Origin: Blastomyces gilchristii SLH14081
Taxonomy: Eukaryota > Ascomycota > Eurotiomycetes > Onygenales > Ajellomycetaceae
Direction of reading: 5' to 3'
NCBI RefSeq assembly: GCF_000003855.2
Contig: NW_003101670.1
Location: forward strand, 520,841-584,840
DNA length: 64,000 nt
The notes below the pieces were generated by a model, which worked only from the letters and a program-made list of their open reading frames with translations, was not told the origin of the DNA and did no database searches. The position numbers were made by a program, and so were the translations under genes. Of the stretch, positions 45,400-57,449 are shown piece by piece; position 1 is the first letter of the stretch; each line of letters begins with the position of its first letter.

Positions 45400-46340
45400 T
45401 TCTTATACATCTGAATAATACAAGAGATGCATGACTCTCATATAATCAGTTATTCAGGTTATGAATAACTGTATTAAATAATCTCTCAAGAGTTCTACTG
45501 ATCTGAGATATTAAACAGTATCAGATACTTTATCTGAAACTGTAACTATTATTTCTTCATCATCTTGTAAAAGAACTGTAGAAAAGATCTACTCAAACTG
45601 CTCAATATCTCTAATAGAATCTGATAAGATGTAATAATTAACTTTGCTGTTGATCTCTCTGAGAGTAAGAATTATAGAAACATTCTGATCATTGTAAACT
45701 GATTAAGTAAGAATATAATATTAAAATCTTATAATAAGATGAATACTGAACAAGTAACTGAAGCTTTTTTAAAAAGCTTATTCTATTGAATATATAAATT
45801 GCTGAGATCTATAGTATCAGATCAGAGCTGTCAATTTATAAGTACTCTCTGAATAAGAATCTGTCAAGTTCTCAAGATTATACACTGTTTATTAACTGTC
45901 TATCACTCTGAGACTGATAATACATTAGAACAGATAATTCAGACTGTGAAGAATTATCTTTATAAGTTCTGCAATTACTTATAAGATAATTGATATAATC
46001 TTCTTCTACATACAGAGATCATTATCAATAATTAAGATACTGTTTCAACAGATATAAGTCTGTTCTTTCTTATATATAAATATCATATAAAAGTACTGAA
46101 TCTTCTAGAGATCATACATTTCACACTGAATCTCTGCAGTTTAATTCAGATCACTGATAATATAGTAATAAAATTCTGAAATATCTGTGATTGAGTAGAA
46201 GTCTTCATGACAAGTATTAAACAGAATTAAGAAGATTGAATTAATGTTTATCAAGAACTCACTGAATAATATAAGATAGAAGATCTGATATAATTAAATA
46301 TTAAGAATATACAGATTATATATTTATCTTGTACACTGAA
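45400..46340 (+). pseudogene. Element D copy 1 integrase (decayed)
   Basis: Zinc region IIQEMHDSHIISYSGYE near 45420, core INFAVDLSESKNYRNILIIV near 45635 with the first Asp degraded, SIVSDQSCQFISTL with the second Asp near 45810, and HSETDNTLEQIIQTVKNYL with the Glu near 45905. Motif order and spacing are those of gypsy integrases. Confidence 0.78.
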
Positions 46341-46479
46341 TTATCATTATATTAAGTATAAAGTGATAGAAGTTCTAGATAGTTATAACTACTATTTTAA
46401 CACACTATTAGAGATTTATAATATCTTTCACATACACTTGCTTTATTGCATTATCACTGATCTGTTTCCTTCTCAACTA

Positions 46480-46691
46480 ACTTTCAACTGACAGCTACCA
46501 GGCATTATAAGAGAAGATAATGAGCTTGAGTGAGAGATTGAGAATATTCTTGATAAGAGACTTCACAGCTGTGACTGATAATATCTTGTGAAATAAGTCA
46601 GATATAATCATCTGACCTGAACTCTGAGTTCCACATTATCTAAAACAGCGGCTCTTGACTGATGGGAACTGCTTCTGAAAAGAGAGGGCTA
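46480..46691 (+). pseudogene. Element D copy 1 chromodomain and pol end
   Basis: Reads NELE.EIENILDKRLHSCD, then YLVK.VRYNHLT.T, where dots are stops at conserved Trp positions, then KTAALD.WELLLKREG and TAA, two bases before the LTR. The codons for KREG form the purine tract aaaagagaggg that primes plus-strand synthesis, so the polypurine tract overlaps the gene end. Confidence 0.75.
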
Positions 46692-46692
46692 A

Positions 46693-47030
46693 TGTGACGG
46701 GCTGCGCCCGATCAATCATATAGACTATTCTGTTACACTTCACAGATTACACTTCACAGATTACACTTCACAGATTTCAATCACTTCATTCTCGAACATG
46801 TACACTCTGATTCTCAGTTATTCTCAATCATCAATTCTCCGCTGTTATAAACATGTATAGATTCTTCCACTCTGAAGCTTCACTGCATACATCATCACAT
46901 ACATGTATAAATATTCACTTTAATCACTGATTCTCACACTTTCTCTTTCTTTTCCTTCTCTAATGTTTTTCTCTTTGTTATATAAGACCTATCAATATCA
47001 TATCAATATATTCAGCGTAGGCCTCTTACA
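46693..47030 (+). repeat. Element D copy 1, 3' LTR (338 bp)
   Basis: Starts tgtgacgggctgcgcccg and ends cctcttaca. CpG is kept at both ends. Contains a 14-bp unit ttacacttcacaga in three tandem copies (about 46733-46774), present once in copy 2. Confidence 0.88.
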
Positions 47031-47675
47031 GAACTGTTCTGATAATCTTAATACTGATAAGAATAATATATTATGAAAATCTCAATAAGTTGTATATAAT
47101 AACTGATTGAAGAAAGATACTTATCAGAAGACTTATATCTCTGTGATTATAGATATAATAAATTAAATGATATTTATAATCATTGTAAAATATGATTGAA
47201 CTCTACAGTAAGTAAATATAGTAATAATATATCTATATAATAGATTAGAAAAAATAGTCTATATAAGATAACAAATGAACTTTGAATAAGAAGCTCAGTG
47301 TATACTTATCTATACAGTTGAAGAATCTCTATATGAATTGAATTCAGCTATTAAAATATAATACAACTACTTAATAGCTATACTGCAAGAAAACAGCTTC
47401 TGTTTAAGCTCTTATAACTCTACTCTTTGAAAGCATTCAGTCTGAAAACATCTGTATATAATTATATTTATTGATGATCTTCATATCTTTGTGAATACAT
47501 TAAAGAATGCTGATTAACTAGTTAACATTTTATAATAAAAACTAGAGATCAAAGATTTGAAGAAACTTATAAAATATCTAGAAATGAAAGTAAAATATAT
47601 AAAGAGTGAAATTAAATTATTACTTTGATATTACATTAATTAATTAATAGAAGATTTTTAACTAAATAACATAAC
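47031..47675 (+). pseudogene. Ty1/copia reverse transcriptase fragment
   Basis: From about 47400 the frame reads KHLYIIIFIDDLHIFVNTLK, then LEIKDLKKLIKYLEMKVKYI, matching the copia RT box (YVDDL) and the KDLG...YLGM motif. It ends with INLIEDF-type sequence near 47660. No LTR, integrase or gag of a copia element is visible. It is bounded by the element D LTR on the left and MITE2 on the right. Confidence 0.72.
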
Positions 47676-48181
47676 TAGACTGGCTGCTGAGATCATGAAT
47701 TTCATATTTAGTCTCATTTGATCTGATCTTATACATTTCTTGATATGAATTCTGCTGAGACTAGTCATTAAAAAAACATGCAAAGTGACTATATATCAGA
47801 TCTTAAAATGAAACCATGACTTGAAAAAAATGAGAAAGTGGGTCCATTTAGTCTCATTTAGTTCCATTCTTGGTATAAAGTAACTATTTTTAGACATTTT
47901 AAGGTTTTCTTTAGACTATTTTTAATTTTTTAAAAAGTAACGCTTTTTGATAACACTCAAATGAGATTTAAAGTCATTTAAAGCAATAAAAATAATTTAA
48001 ATTGAGAAGTGGAAATCATGGTCTCATTTGAAAAATGTGACAAAAGTAGACAGTAAGTCTCACTGAAACAGTATGAGACTACTATCTAATGTTAAAACCG
48101 TGTAATGAGATCAGTTGAATTGATAATGAGACTATCAAAAAATCTGGTTCTGATCTCAGACATAATCACACGGTCAGTCTA
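47676..48181 (+). mobile_element. MITE2, second 506-bp hAT MITE
   Basis: Same length and termini as MITE1 (tagactggctg ... cggtcagtcta), and differs from it mainly by transitions. The 8 bp on the left (aacataac) do not match those on the right (tacacttc). The left flank is copia RT and the right flank is element A sequence. This is expected if two MITE copies recombined. Confidence 0.9.
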
Positions 48182-48644
48182 TACACTTCTGAAGAGATTA
48201 TGAACAATTATAATGAAATCTTCAGATTCAGTGTGATTATCTATCTGTGTAAATATTCAATCTCTCACTGCAGGTCTATGACCTGGTTTTCTCTGTTCTT
48301 ATTAATAATAATGATTGCATCAGCAAAGCTCTTCATAGTGAATACTTAATCTGCAGTGAATCTCAATTGTTATTTGACTTTCATCTCAGTCTGTCACTGC
48401 ATACACAAGACCTTGATCTCATTTAGAATTCTTGTATGTGTACAGAGCTTCAATTTCAGTTCAGCAGTCTCAGCTGATTTTCTTACTACTTTGAGTAAAC
48501 TCTCTGAGAGATTCTGCATACCTTTCAGTTGAGGTAGCAGAGAAGAGTGTTTATATTGACTAGAGAAGATGTTTATTACAGTGATTTCTTATTGATCATA
48601 CAATGTCTATTGTTATATTATTATATTATTCTATTGTAATATGA
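48182..48644 (-). mobile_element. Element A fragment (copy 3)
   Basis: Collinear with element A positions 14217-14690 (and 40970-41420), gag-side sequence only. It begins exactly at the MITE2 end and stops where the element D LTR was inserted. Confidence 0.82.
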
Positions 48645-48953
48645 TGTAAGAGGCCTACGCCGAATAGATCGGTATTATATTGATAGGTCTTATATAACAA
48701 AGATAAAAATATTAGAGAAGAAAAGAAAGAGAAAGTGTGGAAATTCACAATTGAAGTGAATATTTATACATGTATGTAGTGATGTATGCAGTGAGGCTTC
48801 AGAGTGGAAGAATCTATACGCGTTCATAGCAGCTGAGAATTGATGATTGAGAATGACTGAGAATCAGAGTGTATGTGTTCAAGAATAAAGTGATTGAAAT
48901 CTGTGAAGTGTAATACAATAGTCTATATAATTGATCAGGCGCAGCCTGTCACA
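48645..48953 (-). repeat. Element D copy 3, 3' LTR (309 bp)
   Basis: Plus strand starts tgtaagaggcctacgccg and ends cctgtcaca. This is the shortest of the three D LTRs, with a single copy of the minisatellite units that are expanded in copies 1 and 2. CpG is kept at the outer edge and near the inner edge. Confidence 0.88.
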
Positions 48954-50340
48954 TTAGTCCTCTTCTTTCAGAAGCAGTTCTCATCAGTCAAGAACTGCTG
49001 TTTTGAATAATGCAGAACTCAGAGTTCAGATCAGTTAATTATAGCTGACTCATTTCACAAGATATTGTCAGCTGCAGCTGTGTGATCTCTTATTAAGAAT
49101 ATCTTCAATCTTTTATTCAAGCTTATTATCTTCTTCAATGATCTCTGGCAGCTGTCAGTTGAAAGTCAGTTGAGAAGAGAATTAATTGATGATAGTATGA
49201 CAGAGTAAGCTTGTATAAAAGATATTATGAATCTCTGATGATGTGTCAAGATGATAGTTATGCCTATCTAGAACTTCTATCACTTTATACCTGACATGGC
49301 AGTAATCTAATATATGAGATGAATGTGTGATTCATATATTCTTAAGATTCAATCATATCAGATTTTCTATCTTATATTGTTCAGTGAAGTCTCAGTGAAC
49401 ATTGATTCAATCTTCTTAATTCTGTTTAGTGCTTGCTATAAAGACCTCTGCTCAATCATGAGTATCTCAGAGTTTTATTACTATATTATCAGTGATCTGA
49501 ATTGAATTGCAGAGATTTAATATGAAATGTGTGATCTCTAGAAGATTCAGTACTTTTATATAATATCTGTGTGTGAGAAAGAATGAGCTTATATCTATTG
49601 AAATGATATCTTAATCATTGATAGTAATCTCTGTATGTAGAAGAAGATCATGTCAATCATCTTATAAGTGATTACAGAACTTATAAAGATAATTCTTCAT
49701 AGTCTGAATTATCTGTTCTGATATATCATCAGTCTTAAGATGATAGACAGTTGACAGACAGTGTGTAATCTTGAGAACTTGATAGATTCTTATTCAGAGA
49801 ATGCTTACAAATTGATGACTCTGATCTGATACTATAAATCTCAGTAACTCATGCATTTAATAGAATGAGCTCTGTAGAAAAGCTTTAGTGACTTATTCAG
49901 TATTCATCTTATTGCAAGATTTCAATATTATATTCTTACTTAATCAGTCTATAATGATCAGAACATTTCTACAACTCTTACTCTTAGAGAGATTAATAAT
50001 GAAGTCAATTATCACATCTTATCAGATTCTATCAGAGATATTGAGTGATTTCAGTAGATCTTTTCTACAGTTCTTTTATAAGATAATAGAAGAATAATAG
50101 TTACAGTTTCAGACAAAGTATCTGATACTGTTTAATATCTTAGATTAATAGAACTCTCAGAAGATTATTCTATATAGTTATTCACAGTCTGAATAATCAG
50201 TTATATGTGAATCATGCATCTCTTGTATTATCTGAGTGTGTAAGAGTTCAGAGTGAGAGATTCAGCATTATTTATAGAATTGTAGAGTATTATTATTATC
50301 AATTGAATATTCTGAGATGTCAGTTCTTACACATAGTTCT
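48954..50340 (-). pseudogene. Element D copy 3 integrase and chromodomain (decayed)
   Basis: Minus-strand equivalents of copy 1 positions 45260-46690. It is more stop-ridden than copy 1. The plus-strand open pieces at 49323-49505 and 49888-50097 are shadows. No intact catalytic residues could be confirmed. Confidence 0.65.
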
Positions 50341-50452
50341 GAAAGAAATCAGAGTGCTTCTTATTATACTGCTTCAGTGAGTGCTTGAAAAAGTTTGTCA
50401 GTTTAAGCTGCTGTATATCATAGCTCATCTAATATAGATTCAGAAGAAGTTA

Positions 50453-51420
50453 AGAAGCTGTCAGTTTTAAACTGTGATCTCTGCAATGACAGGCTTCTCA
50501 GTTGTCTTCCAGGTTCTATGAAAACAAGAAAGTCAATCTTAAATATGATATCAAGTTCAGAATATCTAATGCTTCAGATTCTCTTCAGATCTCTGATAGA
50601 GTCAAGCTGACTAAGGCTTATAATCAGTTATGACAGTCAGCAGCTAGATTCAACAATCAGAACAGTTGCTGTTGAAATCTCAACTATAGAAATTGACAAG
50701 GTGTCTGATCTAAATTCTGCAATGATCAAACCTACTATACTGCCCTGAAAAATAATAACTTAATGCAGGAAAATGAGAAATCTATATTGAACTCTGATAT
50801 TTCTGATGAAAGCCTGTCTGCTGATGAAGTAACATTAGAATTAAAAAATGATTAATTGATCTTGAACATCATTCTTCCTTTGTCAATGCACTCAATATTC
50901 TTTCAAATCCAGATATTAATTCATTTAATGTGTATTGCATGTCTGAGTTTTCTCATCCTTCTACTCACTCTCTTACTGCTATTATGTTAGATGAACATGA
51001 GTTATGTTTTTCATCAATTCAAGATACAGGCTTCAGCTTATTCTTGATTGATAAACAGCTGTTTATCACGCAATTCTCAGCTTCACTGCTTAATTCTAAT
51101 TCTAATGACATCAAAATTTTCATTCACAGAGTATCAGATAAACCAGTCTTGTCAATCAAGTATATTATCATTCTCATTTAATATGATCAATCATATCAGA
51201 ATTCTTCTGTGACCTCACACTCACTGATCTATGCCATTTTCCATGTAGTTGATGCTCTTTCATCTCAGATGATAATTGGCATTGATATCATGAGGGAAAT
51301 AAACATGAAAATTCATCTCAGCTATTCAGATTCTATTCAATTTAACATAGACAGTGCACTCACTATTATATCAATCATGAGATCTTCTCTCTCTCATCTC
51401 TCTGTACCTCGCTTGTGAAA
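50453..51420 (+). pseudogene. Element E gag tail and protease (decayed)
   Basis: The gag-like frame to about 50850 reads SAARFNNQNSCC and later SDISDESLSADEVTLELKND. Then a protease: SLIYAIFHVVDALSSQMIIG followed by IDIMREINMKIHLSYS (51209-51418), the C-terminal hydrophobic-hydrophobic-Gly motif (IIGID) of retropepsins preceding RT. The active-site D-T/S-G near 51020 (FSSIQDTGFSLFLI) reads QDTG, so the triad looks preserved although frames shift around it. Confidence 0.65.
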
Positions 51421-51829
51421 GATTCTGCTATGAACTGCTCATATCATAATAATACTGCCAGGTTATGAAGTTTTACTTGCAGTTCATCATCATGCTGTTC
51501 CAGCCTCTTCATTGCATTGACTATATTTAGAACTCAGACACATCTATTAATCAGATACTTGTATCATCTCAGTCAGAGATATTATAACAAATCTTACAAT
51601 TGACTCTGTCTCAGTTGCAAATCTTGAAATACTATCTATCAAGCTTCTCATCTGATCTATAATCAGTTATATTCATTTCTTATCTCACTTCACACCTGTT
51701 ATCATCTATACAATCACCTCAATTGCTAATTCAACTTCTTCAAAATCTCTCTCAAAAATTAATAATTCATCTATCAAATTAACAACATCAGATAGTGACT
51801 CAGATGACTTATCAAGCTTGTTCTTTCAG

Positions 51830-52760
51830 CTCAATTGCACTTCAGACAGTGATGATTTTCATTTAGACATTTCTGCTGAATTCAGATTCAAATACTGTCA
51901 AAAAATCTTTCAGCTGCTCTTTCAACTTAAGAAGCTTTTTTCTCTCACACTTGATTAAGTCAAGGACTTTCAAATGCTCATTCCTTTCATTGATGAAACT
52001 GATATAAAAGATCTCAAATAAAGCCTGTTCAATATCTCTGCCTGTGATCACATAGTCATGAACAACATTCTAGACAACTTCTGTTATAAGAGAAGAATAG
52101 AAAAAGTTTCTCTACATCACTTATCTCTCACAGCTTTACTGGCATTTATTGTGTAATGCAATGACAAACCGCAAGTGGTAATTAACCTCTGACAGATCAA
52201 TGTCAAGCTTTGACTCAATGTCTACTTCTTGTCTCATCAGAACACAATTTTATTCTCACTCAGACATTCAGTGATGTTTTCTTTTCTTAACATTATCAAA
52301 GATTTCTTTCAAGTTCTCATTAAATGATAGAACTGCTGGAAAACTGCATTTATTATCTCACATGGAGGTCTTGAACAGTTAAAAGTATCTAGCATGAGCC
52401 TCACTTTAAGTCCTGGATTTTTTCAACATATGATGAAGATAATACTTCAATTATTTCTATAATCTTCACTCCTTGTCTATATTAATGATATAGTGATTTT
52501 CTTCATCTCTTCTCAACAACATTTGAAGGATCTATAAGCTGCTCTAACTTGTCTCAAAAACTCTGACCTAACTCTATTCATTTTCAAATGTCATTTTGTC
52601 TATCTCAGTGTCTTCTTACTAGGATATAAAGTATCCTGTCTAGAGCTTTCTATTCATGATATTAAGGTTAAAGCAATTTGACAGTTAGCATTCTCTATCA
52701 CATTGTAAGGACTAGAGACTTCTCTAGATTTGTTTAACTATTATCATGAATTCATTATCT
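51830..52760 (+). pseudogene. Element E reverse transcriptase (decayed)
   Basis: Palm reads LSPGFFQHMMKIILQLFL (52405-52470), followed by LLVYINDIVIFF with the catalytic box YIDD changed to YIND. The thumb is LTLFIFKCHFVYLSVFLLGY (52570-52630). Upstream, 51850-52350 holds fingers sequence with several stops. Confidence 0.75.
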
Positions 52761-52939
52761 ACTACACTTAAAAAGTTGAACTACTACAAGTTTGAAAGAC
52801 ACAAGGCTTTCAGCACTTCTCTATTAAGGATCATCTCTGTAAAAAATAAGTAAAAAGAAAAATACTATCTACAGAAAAACTCTGCACATGCTGGCAGAAG
52901 ATCAAGAATGAATTATGCAGCACTCTAGTTCTCAAATTC

Positions 52940-53350
52940 CTGAATTTTTATCAAGAATTCATTGCTTATATTGATGACAGTAAATCTGGTATGAGAGCTG
53001 CTATTCATCAGCAGGATAAAGATGGCAAAGAATGATCTGTTTTATTCCTCTCACATACTCTCAAAGAAAATGAGAAAAATTATGAATTCACAGAATTAAA
53101 GACTGCAGCTTTGATTTGACTTCTCTGAAAAGCATCTCAGTACTTTGATAGAAAATTCACAATAGTCACAGATCACATTGCATTGCAGATCACTCTTCAA
53201 ACAATCTCAGTGAATAAGTATCTTCATAACTGCTTGAACTGATGATCACTCTTTCTCTCAATCTTTGCATCATGAATGATAATAATATATTGACAAGAAA
53301 AAAAGCATGCTAATGCTGATGTCTTATCTCCACTCTTCATTAAGAAAACT
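52940..53350 (+). pseudogene. Element E RNase H domain (largely readable)
   Basis: Reads EFIAYIDDSKSGMRAAIHQQ, KDGKE, LFLSHTLKENEKNYEFTELK, TAALI.LL.KASQYFDRKFT, then IVTDHIALQITL and a KKHANADVLSPLF end. The order DGSK...GAA, E (TELK), TDH and NADVLSR is that of retrotransposon RNase H with its carboxylate residues. Only a few Trp codons are TGA. One of the best preserved domains in the window. Confidence 0.82.
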
Positions 53351-53689
53351 GAGAAAATTAATCCGCTATTAAAGCAAGAACTGGTTTCTAAGCAGCTGTC
53401 AGAAAGACCTGCTGACATATCTTATTATCTCACTATCACAGTGTCAGAATCAGGCACAACCTTTTAAGCATACTCAGTTAATCTCATTTAAATTCATCTA
53501 AATCTCAAGCATAAAATACAGTATGAGATTAAAAGAGATACATATTTTCAAATAGTATATTACAAAATCATGCAGCAAATTGAGAATCAAACACAGAACT
53601 GCTATCAGTATCACAGCTTTTAATAGAATAATGATAATCAGCTGCTATACTACATCTGTGATGAAACTCTCTGTCTCTGCATATTACAG

Positions 53690-54540
53690 AAGCTGCAGAC
53701 AATTATACTAGCTCAAGCTCATGATTATGAAGAATACAGCAGTGCTACACAAATATTCTATTGTCTGTGATGTCAAATCTTTACTTCAAAGCTTAAGGAA
53801 ATAATAACTAAATATACAAATCAGTACTCTGTCTATCAGATCACAGTGTCTTATCACTATTAACAATTCAGATAGCTATATCTTATAGACACTCTCAAAG
53901 AGTCATTTATCTCTCTTTCAATGAACTTCATCACAGACTTGTCTCAGTTAAACAATTTACATAATATACTGCTTACTGTGACAGACAAGTTTTTCAAATA
54001 TATTTGACTTATTTCAGGTAGAAAGGATGATTCAGTCAAATATTAAGCTGTACAATTTTTTAATGAAATTGTCTGTTTTTGAGAAATTCTTAAGCAGTTA
54101 ATAGCAGATTGAGATTACTGATTTCTCAATGAATTCTGAGAAGAACTTTTCCAGTGTTTCAATACTGCTCTATGTCTCATAACTGTCTATTATTCAAGTG
54201 TGAATGAACAAGTGAAGCATATCAATCAAACTGTGAAAATTGTCTTACAATCATTGCTAGTTAGTAAATCTATGACTATATAAGATACACTTCTTTCACA
54301 GATTGAGTTTAATATTAATACAGTAACTTCAGAGATCACTGATCAGACACTCTTTACAGTTCTTTATAAAGTTAAGTTAATACTTATCTTCACTTCTCAG
54401 CTGTGTAATCAGTTCTTCTCTGTGAATGACTTTATAAACTTCTGTTTTCAGCTCTGTCAACAAGTTCTTGATACTCTTGCTATGATAAGAGTCAGAATGT
54501 TCTCATATTTTAACAGTAATTATTAACTGATAGAGCTTTC
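53690..54540 (+). pseudogene. Element E integrase (decayed)
   Basis: Zinc region H...H, CL.CQIFTSKL and K near 53730-53800; core PFISLSMNFITDLSQLNNLH near 53910, VTDKFFKYI (first Asp block), QLIADDYFLN-type second Asp near 54105, and YSSVNEQVKHINQTVKIVLQ with the catalytic Glu near 54190, then FNINTVTSEITDQTLFTVLY. Breaks are TGG and CGA derived. Confidence 0.78.
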
Positions 54541-54759
54541 TGAACAAGTCTATCTACAGATAGTATGAAAAGATAAACATGATTACACTCTCTCAGAATA
54601 ATCTACTCTTCATCTGATCAAAGTCAGCCTGTTTTACATAATTGAAAAAGTTAGCTTATTGATCTATCACCTGCAATTACCTCTGTGATTTCACAGCATT
54701 CACTCAGTTATAATTATTATTCATTTGAAACTCTATATATCAGATGAATTTGATCAACT

Positions 54760-54965
54760 GCTACTCACTGAATCAGATTAGATTGTGAATAATAATAAAT
54801 TTTAAGAAGTTGAAGAAATTGTGAACTTCTGCATATATCAAGAATTTCACAAGCAGTAATTGAAGATGTAATAAAGTCAGAGAGAAGAATTATGAAAAGA
54901 TTGTAATATTCTTATATAAGATTACTCTCAGATAGTATGTCACTGAGATAATATAAGATAACACA
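54760..54965 (+). pseudogene. Element E chromodomain-like C-terminus (decayed)
   Basis: Reads EEIVNFCIYQEFHKQ then LKM, with later Trp positions as stops, preceded by SDEFDQLLLTESD. Spacing resembles the VE.IL..R....YLVKW pattern of chromodomains, but the second half is poorly preserved. Confidence 0.55.
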
Positions 54966-55072
54966 CTCAGTGTTAATAAATCTAACTTCTCTTATCTTAT
55001 ATATTATAAAAAGCATGTATCTTAGATTGCACTGATATTAAGAATAATATCTTTTTTTCTGTAGAGAAATAA

Positions 55073-55304
55073 TGTTATATATACGCGACTATGAGTTATT
55101 CATACGCGTAACCCACGCGTTATTCACATGTTTATACATGTATTCATGCATTACACATATGAATATGTTATACATGTAACTCTCAGTATGTCTGTGTATT
55201 CTGAGAATCACTTATCTTTTCTAATCTTTTCTCATTCTTCTTCTAGCTATTTTACTTAGAGAAATTAACTATCTTTCATATTTCTGATTACCTAGCGTAA
55301 AACA
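55073..55304 (+). repeat. Element E 3' LTR (232 bp), CpG retained
   Basis: Starts tgttatatatacgcg and ends cgtaaaaca. It contains tacgcg twice and acgcgt twice, plus several acatgt words (for example 55137-55142 and 55172-55177). It looks nearly unmutated. No partner LTR lies in the window. Confidence 0.75.
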
Positions 55305-55879
55305 TAGTGAAACTAAACATAGATGTAGAGGAACATCAACATGAAGATATCTATGTATATAAAGTTAATAATCTCAATTATAATCTTATATTAGAACTTG
55401 CCTGACTATCTGAATAAGACATTTTATTAAATGCTTAAAACAGAAGCTTGATATTCTCTAATAATGATAGAATTCATGAAGATGATATTTATAAGACTAT
55501 AAACCTTACACAGATCTCTGTCAACACTTATAAAATACTCTGAAAAAGAAGTCATTATCAAAACTACTGACAGAGTCACTGACAAGATCACTAATAGCAG
55601 AATCATATATTAATCTATTTCACCAGTCTGATCAATATTAAAAAGGCTCTGAAAAGGTTATTCTGTGTTACAACAACAGATTCTCATACAAAACTCTCTT
55701 AATAATATTATGAATATCTAGATATCTTTCAATAAGATAATAATGTTACAAATCTACCTCTCTTACAAGGTTCAGAAGTGAATCACAGTATCAAGTTGAA
55801 AAAGAGAGACAGTAAGAACTCTGAATCATCATGAGACTCTCTTTATAATATGTCTCAAGATGAACTTCTTCTCCTTCAA

Positions 55880-57110
55880 AAGACACTCAATAATCTGTTA
55901 AATAAAGAATTCATACACATTAGCAACTCTTTCACTGCAGCCTCTATTCTCTTTGCAAAGAAATCAGGTGAAGAACTCTGATTCTGTATGAACTATCAAG
56001 AATTGAATAGATTAATAAAGAAGAACTGTTATTCTTTATCTCTTATCAATGAAACTCTAGCTTGCATTGAACAAGCTCAATAATTTACAAAGTTAGATAT
56101 CATCACTATGTTTTATAAGATCTGTATTACTGAAGAAGATAAGTGACTTACAGCATTCTGAACATAATAAAATCTCTTTAAATGAGTAGTCACACTCTTC
56201 AGACTGACTAACACTCTCAGTACATTTCAGAAGTATATTAACTGAGCACTTCAAGATTTTCTTGATGAATTCATATCTGTATATCTTGATAACATTCTCA
56301 TCTTCACTGATGAGTTCAAGAAAGAACATCAAGAACATGTATGAAAAGTATTTTAATAACTACAGAAAGCAGAACTACTGATAGATATAGATAAGTGTGA
56401 TTTTGAGATTAAAAGCATAAAATATCTAGACTTTATTATAGAAGCTGGTAAGAGAATCTGAATGAATTCTGAGAAGATCTCTGCTATTCTTGAATGAGAG
56501 ATCTCACACACTGTGAAAGATGTACAAAGCTTCATCAGATTCACTAACTTCTATCAATAATTTATATAAAACTTCTCAGATATCACAAGATTACTTACAG
56601 AACTTACTAAGAAGAACTCAGTATTTCAATGATCAGTGAACACTGAAGCTGTATTTACACAGATAAAGAAGATATTCATTAATATCTCTCTACTGATAAC
56701 ATTTAATTCTGATTATAAAATAGTTATTGTAGCTGATTTCTCTGACTATGTCACAGAAGAAGCTATATTACAATATAATAATAAAGATGTCTTACAATTA
56801 TATATCTTCATGTCTAAGAAACTGAGTCTCACTGAATACAATTATAAGATCTATGATAAGAAACTTCTCACAATTATACACTGTCTAGAAAAATGAGACT
56901 CTGAACTCTGAAGTATCTCTGAATTTGAGATAATCATAGATTATAAGAATCTCAAGTACTTTGAAACTACTTATAAACTCACTGAATGACAGATACAATG
57001 ATCTGAGTTCTTAAGCTGCTTCTATTTTACAATACACTACTGTTCTGACAGTCAGAACTTGATGACAGAAGCTCTCTTATGATGAGAGTAAGATATATTA
57101 TCTGATGTAA
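55880..57110 (+). pseudogene. Element D copy 2 reverse transcriptase-RNase H (decayed)
   Basis: RT fingers at about 55900-56080 (SNSFTAASILFAKKSGEEL, then FCMNYQELNRLIKKN), catalytic YLDNILIFTDEF near 56280 (second Asp lost), thumb at about 56380. RNase H at 56636-56896 is open for 86 codons (FTQIKKIFINISLLITFNSD, IVVADFSDYVTEEAI, then SLTEYNYKIYDKKLLTIIHC). Confidence 0.78.
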
Positions 57111-57449
57111 CAGATACTCACTGAATGAACTGAGAGCATCAGCTCTTAAATCTGAAGATATTAGTTAATCAAGATGAAACAGCTTATGACACTATACACA
57201 CTTCTCTGATTAGAACACTCTCTCTCTGAACTGCCACTGACACTGACACTGATATTAATACTGATATCTTGACTTCTTCTGAATCTACACTGAATGAATT
57301 ATGACATGTAACAGCTCAAACTGATGAACTTCTTCAAGCACTTACTGAAGCAGTATATCAAGAAACACTCTGATTCCTCTCAGAACTACATATAAGAATC
57401 GACATCTCAGAATACTTAATCAATGACAATAACACTCTGTAGTTCTGTG

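Larger units (their letters stand above)
41940..47030 (+). mobile_element. Ty3/gypsy element D, copy 1, lacking a 5' LTR
   Basis: Starts directly at the end of element A copy 2 and ends with a 338-bp LTR (46693-47030). Plus-strand order: presumed gag, protease, RT, RNase H, integrase, chromodomain, with the pol stop TAA immediately before the LTR. The first ~150 bp (to about 42100) are unassigned and include gacgcgatgcc. It closely resembles copy 2 (55305-59131) but keeps an intact YLDD box. Confidence 0.82.
48645..50452 (-). mobile_element. Element D, copy 3 (3' part, minus strand)
   Basis: Reverse complement of element D: a 309-bp LTR (48645-48953), chromodomain region, then integrase to about 50340. 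It ends at 50452 within the RNase H-integrase spacer, where element E sequence begins. Element A fragment lies outside the LTR. Confidence 0.85.
50453..55304 (+). mobile_element. Ty3/gypsy element E, 5'-truncated
   Basis: Plus-strand gag tail, protease, RT, RNase H, integrase, chromodomain, then a 232-bp 3' LTR (55073-55304). There is no 5' LTR: the left edge abuts element D copy 3 inside its pol. The right edge enters element D copy 2 at the sequence matching 43305. It belongs to a different gypsy lineage from A-D. It is less decayed: longer readable frames and scattered surviving CC, GG and CpG. Confidence 0.85.

Noticed and set aside
46733..46774. CRISPR-like array from the 14-bp repeats
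   Set aside because: Direct tandem units without spacers inside an LTR; this is a minisatellite.
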